Assembly: GCA_903909905.1 (NCBI GenBank)
Contig: CAIVXP010000014.1
Span: 1 to 7,780, forward strand
Length of the DNA: 7,780 nt
Reading direction: 5' to 3'
Origin: Akkermansiaceae bacterium
GTDB lineage: Bacteria > Verrucomicrobiota > Verrucomicrobiia > Verrucomicrobiales > Akkermansiaceae
The notes beneath the pieces are model-generated. The model searched no databases. It was not told the DNA's origin and worked only from the letters and a program-made list of their open reading frames with translations. A program made the position numbers and the translations under genes. Positions 1 through 5,791 of this stretch are shown here, in pieces (position 1 is the first letter of the stretch; each line of letters opens with the position of its first letter).

Positions 1-2
1 CG

Positions 3-1481
3 GCCCAATCACACGTCAAATGCGGCCTCAGCCATCTGCACTTCGGATGGGAATTCGAAGCCTGCCGACACTTTGCCGCAGCCATTCGCGAGGACCCCGA
101 ATGCATGATCGCCCATTGGGGCATGGTGATGGCATTGCTCGCACCCACTCCGGAAACATTTGCCAATCGCAATGCCGCGGCCGAGCGCATGATGTCACTC
201 ATCGAATCCGGTGTCGGCACGCCGCTCGAACGCGACTATGCCTACGCATTGCTCAAGCACCTTGCCGAAGGTCCCTTGGCCTCAGCCGACGCATTCCGAA
301 AAATCGTGGGCCATTTCCCCAACGACATGCAGGCGGGTGTGCTCACCGCGCTCTTCACCCGCAGCGGATACGATATCATGGGCGAGCCGACACCCGACCA
401 GGAATCCGCAGAGAAAATGCTGCGCGATTGGATGTACAAATCACCAGGAAATCCGGTACCGCTCAACGCCCTCCTCATCGTCCGCGCCGAAGCTCCGAAG
501 CTCGATGACACGCTCCCCTACGCCCGCGCACTTTGCGCCACCCATCCGGATTACGCCCCCTTTCAGTACCTGCTCGGCTTCTACGAATGGCGCTGTGGCA
601 ATCACGAGGAAGCTCTCGACGCCTTCACCAAAGCCGCCTCGTTTTATGAGAAATGGATGCAGGAAAACAAAATCGCCCTAGCCGACTGCCCGGAATGGCT
701 CGATGCGATGAACTACCGAATCGTCACGCTCAACTCCATGGGCCGCCGACAGGAGGCGTTTGAAGAAGCCCTCAAGCTCAGCGAAACCCCACTGCCCACC
801 GATCGCCCAAGCTCCCCCGGAATACAAACATTCTGGTGGGAAACAAAAACTCTGCCCGCACGTCTCGCACTCGACTCAGGCATCATTCCAAATTCCGTCC
901 CGCGTGAAAAATTACTGCCCGCCGCCACATTCACCAAGGAGCTGATGAAACAAACGCTCGCCCACTGGTGGATCAACGGGCTGCGCATCACGCTCGAAGC
1001 ACATCGCCAAATCGAAGCCGGCGAAATCGATCAAGCCCGCAACACCATCAACGCCCTTACCCAATACGGCGAAATGATGACCAACAGCCAGAAGACTGCC
1101 ATCGAATCGGGTGAGCGCTCGGAATGGAACCGCGCATTTCGCGCCCTCGAATTGCTCACCGCCGAGGCAAGGGGTCGGCTCGCGTTCGCTGGCCCCAAGG
1201 ACGGCCGCAACCTCGCCTACAATTGGTTCAACGCCGCAAGCGACCGCCAAACGCAAACCCCGATGATGAAGCCACCCATGGTGCTAACACCGATGGCGGG
1301 ACAACTCGGCGAATACTTCATCGCATGCGATCAACCGGCCGAAGCGGTCGAAGCCTTTGAAAAAGCACTCGCAACCTTTCCCAACGACTCACGGCTTCTC
1401 GAAAGGCTGCGCTCGGCACGCAACAAGCAAAGCAAGCCCGCCACGCCCGCCAGCGATCAAGCCAAACAGCCGGGCCGCTGA
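3..1481 (+). CDS. Tetratricopeptide-repeat protein, 5'-truncated by the window edge
   Basis: The frame is open from base 3, before the first visible ATG at 105, and that upstream part already reads as TPR-like sequence (CGLSHLHFGWEFEACRHF, then AAAIREDPECMIAHWG). The gene therefore starts outside the window, and 105 is not its start. The 492 visible residues end at a TGA. Helix-turn-helix repeat units are clear near visible residues 8-45 and 185-215 (YLLGFYEWRCGNHEEALDAF), and at the C-terminus (GEYFIACDQPAEAVEAFEKA, followed by LATFPNDSRLLERL). These carry the usual A/G-rich helix A and the AxxxFxxAL helix B pattern. The opening resembles bacterial TPR proteins of the 'AxxxFxxAxxxDPxCxxAxWG' kind. 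The last 20 or so residues are a Lys/Pro/Ala/Gln-rich tail, probably disordered. No enzyme motif is visible. The likely role is a protein-binding scaffold, with unknown partners. Export cannot be judged because the N-terminus is missing. Confidence 0.85.
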   Translation, partial: AQSHVKCGLSHLHFGWEFEACRHFAAAIREDPECMIAHWGMVMALLAPTPETFANRNAAAERMMSLIESGVGTPLERDYAYALLKHLAEGPLASADAFRKIVGHFPNDMQAGVLTALFTRSGYDIMGEPTPDQESAEKMLRDWMYKSPGNPVPLNALLIVRAEAPKLDDTLPYARALCATHPDYAPFQYLLGFYEWRCGNHEEALDAFTKAASFYEKWMQENKIALADCPEWLDAMNYRIVTLNSMGRRQEAFEEALKLSETPLPTDRPSSPGIQTFWWETKTLPARLALDSGIIPNSVPREKLLPAATFTKELMKQTLAHWWINGLRITLEAHRQIEAGEIDQARNTINALTQYGEMMTNSQKTAIESGERSEWNRAFRALELLTAEARGRLAFAGPKDGRNLAYNWFNAASDRQTQTPMMKPPMVLTPMAGQLGEYFIACDQPAEAVEAFEKALATFPNDSRLLERLRSARNKQSKPATPASDQAKQPGR

Positions 1482-1496
1482 ATAGACAAAGTGAAT

Positions 1497-1666
1497 GGTA
1501 GGGCGACGCAGCCTCGCGACGCCGACTCATACGGCAGGGACCTTTGTCCCAAAAGGTCCGTTGTTGAATGCAGTGTTATCGAAGAATCGACTTCTTCAAG
1601 GGAGTGCGGGCATCTTGCCCGCTTTGGCGGCGGGGGCTACGGCGCTGCGGGCCGCATCGCCCTACC
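1497..1666. repeat. MITE-like structured intergenic element with terminal inverted repeats
   Basis: The 335-bp gap between the TPR gene and gatC holds no convincing gene. It contains an element bounded by a 17-bp inverted repeat, 1497-1513 against 1650-1666, matching at 15 of 17 positions. The outer sequence is GGTAGGGCGAYGCRGCC, and pairing continues imperfectly inward for about ten more bases. Inside are three successive perfect hairpins. The first is 1538-1545 with 1552-1559 (8-bp stem, 6-nt loop). The second is 1581-1586 with 1592-1597 (6-bp stem). The third is 1606-1612 with 1616-1622 (7-bp stem, GCGGGCA/TGCCCGC). No transposase gene or clear target duplication was found. The element could be a non-autonomous mobile repeat or a REP/BIME-like structured repeat. 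It may also trim transcripts from the TPR gene, since no classical terminator follows that gene. Bases 1667-1816 show nothing firm; they must contain the gatC promoter, but no good -35/-10 pair was recognised. Confidence 0.5.
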
Positions 1667-1816
1667 GTACCGGCACGATTCCCCAGACAAATTGATTTCG
1701 TGCTCTTTCCTGCCTTTCGTGGTTCCTTCTTCGAAATCCGGGCTGAATCAGGGCCCGCCCATTTCCGCTGAACTTGAAACTTGGAAAAAGCGGCAGGATC
1801 GCGGCAACCTAGGGCC

Positions 1817-2110
1817 ATGCAGCAATCCGACATCGATGTCCGCCATGTCGCCAATCTCGCGCGACTCGAACTCAACGACGACGAGGTCGCGGTCTTCCAA
1901 CCGCAACTCGAGGCGATCATCGAACGCGCCCGCTCGCTGATGCAGCTCGATGTCGCCAACATCGAACCCACCGCCCACCCGTCTCCCGTCTTCGGCCGCA
2001 TGCGCAACGACGAGCCGCACGAAAGCCTGCCACCCGCCGCCGTCCTGCAAAACGCACCCGACCAAGCCCAAAGCCAAATCCGCGTGCCCAAGGTCGTGAC
2101 CGATGCCTGA
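1817..2110 (+). CDS. gatC: Aspartyl/glutamyl-tRNA amidotransferase subunit C
   Basis: This is the small subunit of the GatCAB amidotransferase. The complex converts misacylated Asp-tRNA(Asn) and Glu-tRNA(Gln) to Asn-tRNA and Gln-tRNA in the cytoplasm, and GatC wraps around GatA and stabilises the complex. The 97-residue product has the family layout: an N-terminal helix with the signature VRHVANLARLELNDDEV (residues 8-24), a second helix ending in the IEP turn (QLDVANIEPTAHP, about 53-65), then the extended belt segment with RNDEP (about 73-77), LQNAPD, and the terminal VPKVV. The length matches the usual 95-100 residues. ATG 1817 was preferred over an in-frame TTG at 1781 because the family begins 6-8 residues before the VxxVAxLARL motif. 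The TTG would add 12 atypical residues. No strong Shine-Dalgarno is present. gatA follows after 39 bp on the same strand, consistent with one operon. Confidence 0.95.
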   Translation: MQQSDIDVRHVANLARLELNDDEVAVFQPQLEAIIERARSLMQLDVANIEPTAHPSPVFGRMRNDEPHESLPPAAVLQNAPDQAQSQIRVPKVVTDA

Positions 2111-2149
2111 TCGCTCCCGCCGCCGCCTCATCCATTTCCCCACGCATTC

Positions 2150-3556
2150 ATGACGCTTACCACGCTCCGCCAAAAATTTCTCGCTGGCGAAACCACTCCC
2201 GAAGCCGCACTCCGCGATCTCGCAAACGACATCGCCACCCGCGATCCACAAACCGGCGCCTATCTCAGCCATGATCTCGAGTCGGCACTCGCCGAGGCCT
2301 CGAAGGCGGATCTCACACTGCCACTCGGCGGCATCCCGATCGGCATCAAGGACAACATCAATGTGCTCGGCCAACCCTGCACCTGCGGATCAAAGTTCCT
2401 CGCCGAAAATTACCTCTCACCCTACGACGCCACCGTCATCCGCAAACTCCGCGCGGCAGGTGCGATTCCTTTCGGCCGCCTCAACATGGACGAATTCGCC
2501 ATGGGCTCGGCGACGGAAAATTCCGCGCTGCAAACGACCCGCAACCCGCACGACCACTCCCGCATTCCAGGTGGCTCTTCCGGTGGATCCGCCGCCGCTG
2601 TGGCCGACCGCACCGCCATCGCCACGCTCGGATCCGACACCGGTGGCTCAATCCGCCAACCCGCTTCGCACTGCGGCGTGGTCGGACTCAAGCCGTCCTA
2701 CGGCCGCGTCTCACGCTACGGGCTCGTGGCCTTCGCGTCGTCACTCGACCAGATCGGCCCCCTCACGCAATCCGTCGAGGATGCGGCGATGATCCTGCAA
2801 GCGATCGCCGGATTCGACCCGCTCGACTCGACCTCGCTCGATGTCCCAGTGCCCGATTACCTCACCAATTTAAACGATGGCGTGAAGGGCATGAAGCTCG
2901 GCCTGCCGCGCGAATACTTCGGCGAGGGCATCGACCCGGGCGTACGTCACACAGTGGAAAAATCCATCGCCAAACTTCGCGAGCTCGGCGCGGAAATTGT
3001 CGACATCTCGCTGCCCCACACCGAACACGCGGTGGCCACCTACTACATCATCGCACCCGCCGAAGCGTCATCCAACCTCTCGCGCTTCGATGGCATCCGC
3101 TACGGTCATCGCACCAAGCAACCGGCCGACATCGCCGACCTCTACCGCAAGTCGCGCGAAGAAGGATTCGGACCCGAAGTGAAACGCCGCATCATCCTCG
3201 GCACCCATGTGCTGTCCTCGGGCTACTACGACGCCTACTACGGCCGCGCCCAAAAAGTCCGCACGCTCATCCGTCAGGATTTCGAAAACGCCTTCCAAAA
3301 AGTCGACGCGATCATCTCGCCTGTCGCACCAAGCCCCGCACGCAAAATCGGTGCCGGCGCCGCCGACCCACTCCACGAATACCTCTCCGACATCTTCACG
3401 CTCTCCGCCAACCTCGCCGGCATCCCCGGCATTTCCGTGCCCTGCGGCACCACCGATTTCGATGGCGCAAAGAACCTCCCCGTCGGCCTCCAAATCCTCG
3501 CCCCCCACCTCGAGGAAGCAAAACTCCTGCGCATCGCCAAAGCCGCCGAGGCCTGA
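2150..3556 (+). CDS. gatA: Aspartyl/glutamyl-tRNA amidotransferase subunit A
   Basis: This is the amidase subunit of GatCAB. It hydrolyses glutamine and passes the ammonia to GatB, which holds the activated misacyl-tRNA. The 468-residue protein has the amidase-signature Ser-cisSer-Lys triad: Lys67 in GIPIGIKDN, Ser143 in the GGSSGGSAAAVA loop, and Ser167 in GSDTGGSIRQPA. The 24-residue spacing between the serines is that of the family. Further GatA landmarks are PFGRLNMDEFAMGSATENSA (about 107-126), GLKPSYGRVSRYGL, SSLDQIGPLTQSVEDAA and, near the C-terminus, NLAGIPGISVPCG. The length is slightly below the common 480-490, but nothing essential is missing. Start ATG 2150 has no clear Shine-Dalgarno. 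The gatB subunit is not adjacent and presumably lies elsewhere. The last four codons and the stop fall inside a 63-bp direct repeat whose second copy is found about 870 bp downstream. Confidence 0.97.
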   Translation: MTLTTLRQKFLAGETTPEAALRDLANDIATRDPQTGAYLSHDLESALAEASKADLTLPLGGIPIGIKDNINVLGQPCTCGSKFLAENYLSPYDATVIRKLRAAGAIPFGRLNMDEFAMGSATENSALQTTRNPHDHSRIPGGSSGGSAAAVADRTAIATLGSDTGGSIRQPASHCGVVGLKPSYGRVSRYGLVAFASSLDQIGPLTQSVEDAAMILQAIAGFDPLDSTSLDVPVPDYLTNLNDGVKGMKLGLPREYFGEGIDPGVRHTVEKSIAKLRELGAEIVDISLPHTEHAVATYYIIAPAEASSNLSRFDGIRYGHRTKQPADIADLYRKSREEGFGPEVKRRIILGTHVLSSGYYDAYYGRAQKVRTLIRQDFENAFQKVDAIISPVAPSPARKIGAGAADPLHEYLSDIFTLSANLAGIPGISVPCGTTDFDGAKNLPVGLQILAPHLEEAKLLRIAKAAEA

Positions 3557-3604
3557 CCGCATAAAAAAGGACGCCGACCCATCAAAAGCCGGCGTCCTGG
3601 AAAT
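3542..3604. repeat. Direct repeat, left copy: gatA 3' end plus terminator
   Basis: This 63-bp segment matches 4409-4472 (64 bp) except for one A in the poly-A run (6 here, 7 there) and one substitution (C3580, T4448). It begins with the last four codons and stop of gatA (Ala-Ala-Glu-Ala-stop), continues through CCGCAT and the A-run, then a terminator hairpin, and ends at GGAAAT. Similarity stops sharply on both sides. The copies flank the HEPN/MNT operon precisely: the nucleotidyltransferase stop codon shares the final base of this copy. This copy is probably the original locus, because it is contiguous with intact gatA. Confidence 0.95.
3562..3598 (-). terminator. Intrinsic terminator of the HEPN/MNT operon
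   Basis: A 9-bp perfect stem (3568-3576 with 3590-3598, AGGACGCCG/CGGCGTCCT) has a 13-base loop. On the minus strand it is followed immediately by a run of six T. The hairpin starts about 5 bases after the nucleotidyltransferase stop codon. The plus strand has the A-run before the hairpin but no T-run after it, so it should act poorly as a terminator for gatA. Confidence 0.85.
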
Positions 3605-3942
3605 TAGGCCGAATGGGGTGTTTCGGCATGCTGCCGACGGTAAAATTCCTGACCCACGCGCTGAATGTGATCACGCAAAGCCCCGTGATCGATCATGTGG
3701 AAAATCGAAAGGTCAATCGTGTAAGGCAGGAGCAGATCATCCAATTCACCAATGATTTTTAGCAAATCATGATGAACCAATCGGTCTCCCAACAGCGTCA
3801 GGTCGATGTCCGAACCCGGCTTGTAATTTCCCTTCGCCCGCGAACCATAAAGAATGGCCGACTCGACTTCGGGATGCGCGGCCAGCACACCGCCGATCTT
3901 GCTCACCGCCTCTGCCGGCAATCCATAACGCATGGCACTCAT
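3604..3942 (-). CDS. Minimal nucleotidyltransferase (MNT), MntA-type antitoxin candidate
   Basis: The 112-residue protein is a stand-alone DNA polymerase beta-like nucleotidyltransferase of the MNT / HI0073 type. The active-site motif is complete: YGSRAKGNYKPGSDIDL (residues 32-48) gives Gly33-Ser34, ten residues, then Asp45-x-Asp47 (GSX10DXD). A third acidic residue, Asp77, lies in YTIDLSIF. All three metal-binding carboxylates are therefore present and activity is plausible. In characterised HEPN/MNT pairs the MNT protein neutralises the HEPN ribonuclease by adding AMP units to a tyrosine. By family and operon position the same role is inferred here, but it is not shown by sequence alone. 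The ATG at 3942 overlaps the upstream HEPN stop in an ATGA arrangement, suggesting translational coupling. Met4 (3933) is a less likely start. The region is lower in GC than gatA (about 40% at 3721-3780 versus 65% at 3361-3420), which suggests foreign origin. Confidence 0.85.
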   Translation of the reverse strand: MSAMRYGLPAEAVSKIGGVLAAHPEVESAILYGSRAKGNYKPGSDIDLTLLGDRLVHHDLLKIIGELDDLLLPYTIDLSIFHMIDHGALRDHIQRVGQEFYRRQHAETPHSA

Positions 3943-4352
3943 TCGCTTTGATGGGATAGGTTTTTTAAACGCTCACGCAACTTCACAAATTCCGCGAAGA
4001 ACACACCGCGAATGCTTTGAGCGATCGCCTTCGCTGTCACCTCGTTGTAGGTGTGAGTGGTAAGCGCACGACTCTTGATCATATCCATCCAGATTTCCCC
4101 TTCTTCGACCAGGCCACGCTTGAATGCCAATCGAAATGCATCCCGACTGCCCATCACTTGGGTCTCACCTTGTTCTTCGAAAAAATCCTTCAATGTGTTC
4201 CACGCCAACTCATAGGTGTATTCAAAACTCTGAATCAGACCCTGCTCCTCCATTTCATTAAGCTCACCCGCTTCGATGAATCGAGTCATCTGCTCAACCG
4301 CTTTCGTGTAGTTCTCAAGGCGTTGTTTCCAGCGGATATCGGGCTCTTTCAT
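3939..4352 (-). CDS. HEPN-domain protein (HI0074/HepT-like), toxin candidate
   Basis: The 137-residue, all-helical protein belongs to the nucleotidyltransferase substrate-binding (HI0074-like) branch of HEPN proteins. Recognisable blocks are EQGLIQSFEYTYELAWNTLK (36-55), GSRDAFRLAFKRGLV (68-82), and EIWMDMIKSRALTTHTY (86-102). The last contains Arg95-x4-His100-x-Tyr102, the RX4HXY signature of HEPN ribonucleases. In HepT homologues the tyrosine of this motif is what the partner adenylylates. The arginine, histidine and tyrosine are all intact, so both RNase activity and AMP modification are possible. Homologues in this subfamily were first described simply as binding partners of a nucleotidyltransferase, so a toxin role is an inference. 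Start ATG 4352 gives the MKEPDIRWKQRLENY N-terminus usual for the family. A TTG at 4391 would add 13 atypical residues. It is the first gene of a two-gene operon with the MNT gene, overlapping by 4 bp. Confidence 0.85.
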   Translation of the reverse strand: MKEPDIRWKQRLENYTKAVEQMTRFIEAGELNEMEEQGLIQSFEYTYELAWNTLKDFFEEQGETQVMGSRDAFRLAFKRGLVEEGEIWMDMIKSRALTTHTYNEVTAKAIAQSIRGVFFAEFVKLRERLKNLSHQSE

Positions 4353-4361
4353 GAATGGCAA

Positions 4362-4391
4362 TTTAGAGGAATTGACGGAGGGAGGAAACAA
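4362..4391 (-). promoter_or_regulatory. Possible promoter of the HEPN/MNT operon
   Basis: On the minus strand TTGTTT (4391-4386) and TCTAAA (4367-4362) are 18 bases apart, a weak sigma-70-like pair matching TTGACA at 3 of 6 and TATAAT at 4 of 6 positions. Transcription would start a few bases before ATG 4352, giving an almost leaderless message with no Shine-Dalgarno. The terminator at 4429-4466 should block read-through from the aminotransferase gene, so the operon needs a promoter in 4353-4428. This is the best candidate seen there. Confidence 0.2.
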
Positions 4392-4408
4392 GGAAATCTC
4401 AGAGACCT

Positions 4409-4472
4409 GCCGCCGAGGCCTGACCGCATAAAAAAAGGACGCCGACCTATCAAAAGCCGGCGTCCTGGAAAT
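4409..4472. repeat. Direct repeat, right copy: gatA tail remnant plus terminator
   Basis: This is the second copy of the 63/64-bp repeat (62 of 64 aligned positions identical to 3542-3604). Its first 15 bases are the final codons and stop of gatA, detached from any gatA reading frame. That makes them a remnant left by duplication of the gatA 3' junction. The remainder serves as the terminator of the aminotransferase gene, which ends 18 bp to the right. The 804 bp between the two copies (3605-4408) contain only the HEPN/MNT operon and its short upstream region. Confidence 0.95.
4429..4466 (-). terminator. Intrinsic terminator of the aminotransferase gene
   Basis: The stem is the same 9-bp one as in the left copy (4436-4444 with 4458-4466). 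On the minus strand it is followed by a run of seven T. It begins 24 bases after the aminotransferase stop codon, a normal position, and it lies upstream of the HEPN gene. Confidence 0.87.
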
Positions 4473-4490
4473 CGCTTCTGAGCGGGCAAA

Positions 4491-5657
4491 TCAATGCTCG
4501 CGGCAGAACTGCTCGAAGCGGGTCAGCCCTTCATTCAAAATGTCGAGCGTTGTGCAGTAGCTGAGGCGGATGCCTTCGTCATAGCCGAACGCAATGCCCG
4601 GCACGGCGGCCACCTTGTAGCGCGAAAGAAGTTTGTCGCAAAGGTTCACCGACTTGAGCTGCATGCCGCCGGTGTACACAAAGAAATAAAACGCACCCTG
4701 CGGCTCAACGACGCGGATGTTCGGAATCGCCTTCAAGCGCGCAAACATGAACTGACGCTTCACATCGTACTCGCCACGCAGGTCTTCGATGAAGGACTGA
4801 TCTCCCTCAAGCGCTGCGAGCGCACCATACTGCGAGAAACTGCTCGCGTTGGAAATCGTGTGGTTCTGGATCTTGTCGATCGCATCGGCCAATGGCTTCG
4901 GCGCGGCGGTGTAACCCAAGCGCCAGCCGGTCATGGAATAGGCCTTGGAAAATCCGTTGACCGTGATGGTGAGGTTGTAGAGCTCATCGCTGAGCGATGC
5001 GATCGAGACATGCTTGCTTTCGCCGTACACGAGCTTCTCGTAAATTTCATCCGAGAGGATCACGATGTCCTCGCCAAGGGCGATTTCACCCAAAGCGCGA
5101 AGCTCGTCGGCGGTGTACACCGCACCAGTCGGGTTGCCGGGCGAATTGATGATCACCATCTTGGTTGCCGGCGTCATCGCGTCTTCAAACTGCTCGGGGG
5201 TCATCTTCCAGCCAGTCGATTCCTTGGTCTCGACCAATACCGGCACACCACCGGCAAGACGAACCATCTCAGGATAGGAAACCCAGTACGGCGTCGGGAT
5301 GATGACCTCGTCACCTTCTTCGACCACCGCCAGAATCGCATTGAAGCAGGCCATTTTCGCGCCAGCGGTCACGCAGATCTGATTGGCGGCGTAGTTGAGG
5401 TTGTTGTCCTTGAGAAACTTGGCCGAAAGCGCCTCGCGCAACTCGGGGATGCCACCTGCGGGGGTGTACTTGGTGCGGCCTTCGTTGAGGGCCTTGATCG
5501 CAGCCTGCTTGATGAAGTCGGGAGTATCAACTTCCGGTTCACCACCTGCGAGCGCGTAAACTTCTTCGCCTTTGGCGATCATAGCCTTGGCCTGCGCGGT
5601 GACGGCCAAAGTGAGTGACGGAGAAACCTTTGCGATGCGGGATGAGATGCTGTCCAT
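4491..5657 (-). CDS. Class I pyridoxal-phosphate aminotransferase, aspartate aminotransferase Ib-like
   Basis: The 388-residue cytoplasmic fold-type I aminotransferase probably transfers the amino group between aspartate and 2-oxoglutarate. Prephenate transamination is an alternative known within the same Ib subgroup. Visible landmarks are LAGGEPEVDTPDFIK (36-50), GRTKYTPAGGIPELREAL (60-77), TAGAKMACFN (97-106), PTPYWVSYPEM (121-131), NSPGNPTGAVY (171-181, cofactor-binding Asn175), SDEIYEKLVY (202-211, Asp203 and Tyr206), NGFSKAYSMTGWRLGY (234-249, Schiff-base Lys238) and GIRLSYCT (362-369, carboxylate-binding Arg364). Lys101 aligns by eye with the lysine that recognises the substrate side-chain carboxylate in Thermus aspartate aminotransferase. 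ATG 5657 was chosen because the residues encoded upstream (Pro/Arg/His-rich) do not fit the family. The length is standard. A methyltransferase gene lies 134 bp upstream on the same strand. The gene ends in the terminator held in the right direct repeat. Confidence 0.93.
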   Translation of the reverse strand: MDSISSRIAKVSPSLTLAVTAQAKAMIAKGEEVYALAGGEPEVDTPDFIKQAAIKALNEGRTKYTPAGGIPELREALSAKFLKDNNLNYAANQICVTAGAKMACFNAILAVVEEGDEVIIPTPYWVSYPEMVRLAGGVPVLVETKESTGWKMTPEQFEDAMTPATKMVIINSPGNPTGAVYTADELRALGEIALGEDIVILSDEIYEKLVYGESKHVSIASLSDELYNLTITVNGFSKAYSMTGWRLGYTAAPKPLADAIDKIQNHTISNASSFSQYGALAALEGDQSFIEDLRGEYDVKRQFMFARLKAIPNIRVVEPQGAFYFFVYTGGMQLKSVNLCDKLLSRYKVAAVPGIAFGYDEGIRLSYCTTLDILNEGLTRFEQFCREH

Positions 5658-5678
5658 AGGGAGTCGAGAATGGGTATG

Positions 5679-5724
5679 TGTGCACCGGTCCGGTTGGAAC
5701 GACGCTCTGTGCACCCTCCGTTCC
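5679..5724. promoter_or_regulatory. Repeat cluster upstream of the aminotransferase gene
   Basis: Two exact copies of TGTGCACC (5679-5686 and 5708-5715) start 29 bp apart, nearly three helical turns. They are interleaved with an inverted pair GGAACG (5696-5701) and CGTTCC (5719-5724). The cluster lies 22-67 bp before the aminotransferase start codon, where an operator or leader structure could sit. No recognisable -35/-10 pair was found in this 134-bp gap, so a role is only suggested by position. Confidence 0.2.
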
Positions 5725-5791
5725 GGACAAGCGGGCGCTTTTGTGGGGCTTCCCCCAAACGGTGGCAAGCGAAATGCGGAAAATCACGCCA

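Noticed and set aside
105..1481. ATG 105 as the true start of the TPR gene
   Set aside because: The same frame is open back to base 3 and encodes TPR-like sequence there, so the gene begins before the window.
1538..1559. Intrinsic terminator for the TPR gene
   Set aside because: The 8-bp hairpin is perfect but no T-run follows it on the plus strand, so it is described only as part of the structured element.
1491..1940. Plus-strand frame of 149 codons, and two shorter frames at 1495-1695 and 1568-1771
   Set aside because: These read through the inverted-repeat element, and the longest also runs into gatC in the wrong frame. Phrases such as AGILPALAAGATALRAASP come from translating the repeat, not from a protein family.
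1748..2374. Minus-strand reading frame (208 codons) across gatC and the start of gatA
   Set aside because: It is antisense to gatC and gatA, has biased composition, and shows no family signature.
3207..3755. Plus-strand frame (182 codons) from within gatA past its stop
   Set aside because: It is an out-of-frame Pro/Ser/Thr-rich translation of gatA, overlapping the terminator and the MNT gene.
3605..4408. Insertion sequence or transposon carrying the HEPN/MNT genes
   Set aside because: No transposase and no inverted repeats at the inner ends of the cassette were found. A 63/64-bp duplication is also much longer than usual target-site duplications.
4494..5618. Long plus-strand reading frame (374 codons) opposite the aminotransferase
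   Set aside because: It is antisense to a gene with complete catalytic motifs. Its product is rich in Arg/His/Val with no recognisable domain, as expected of a shadow frame in GC-rich DNA.
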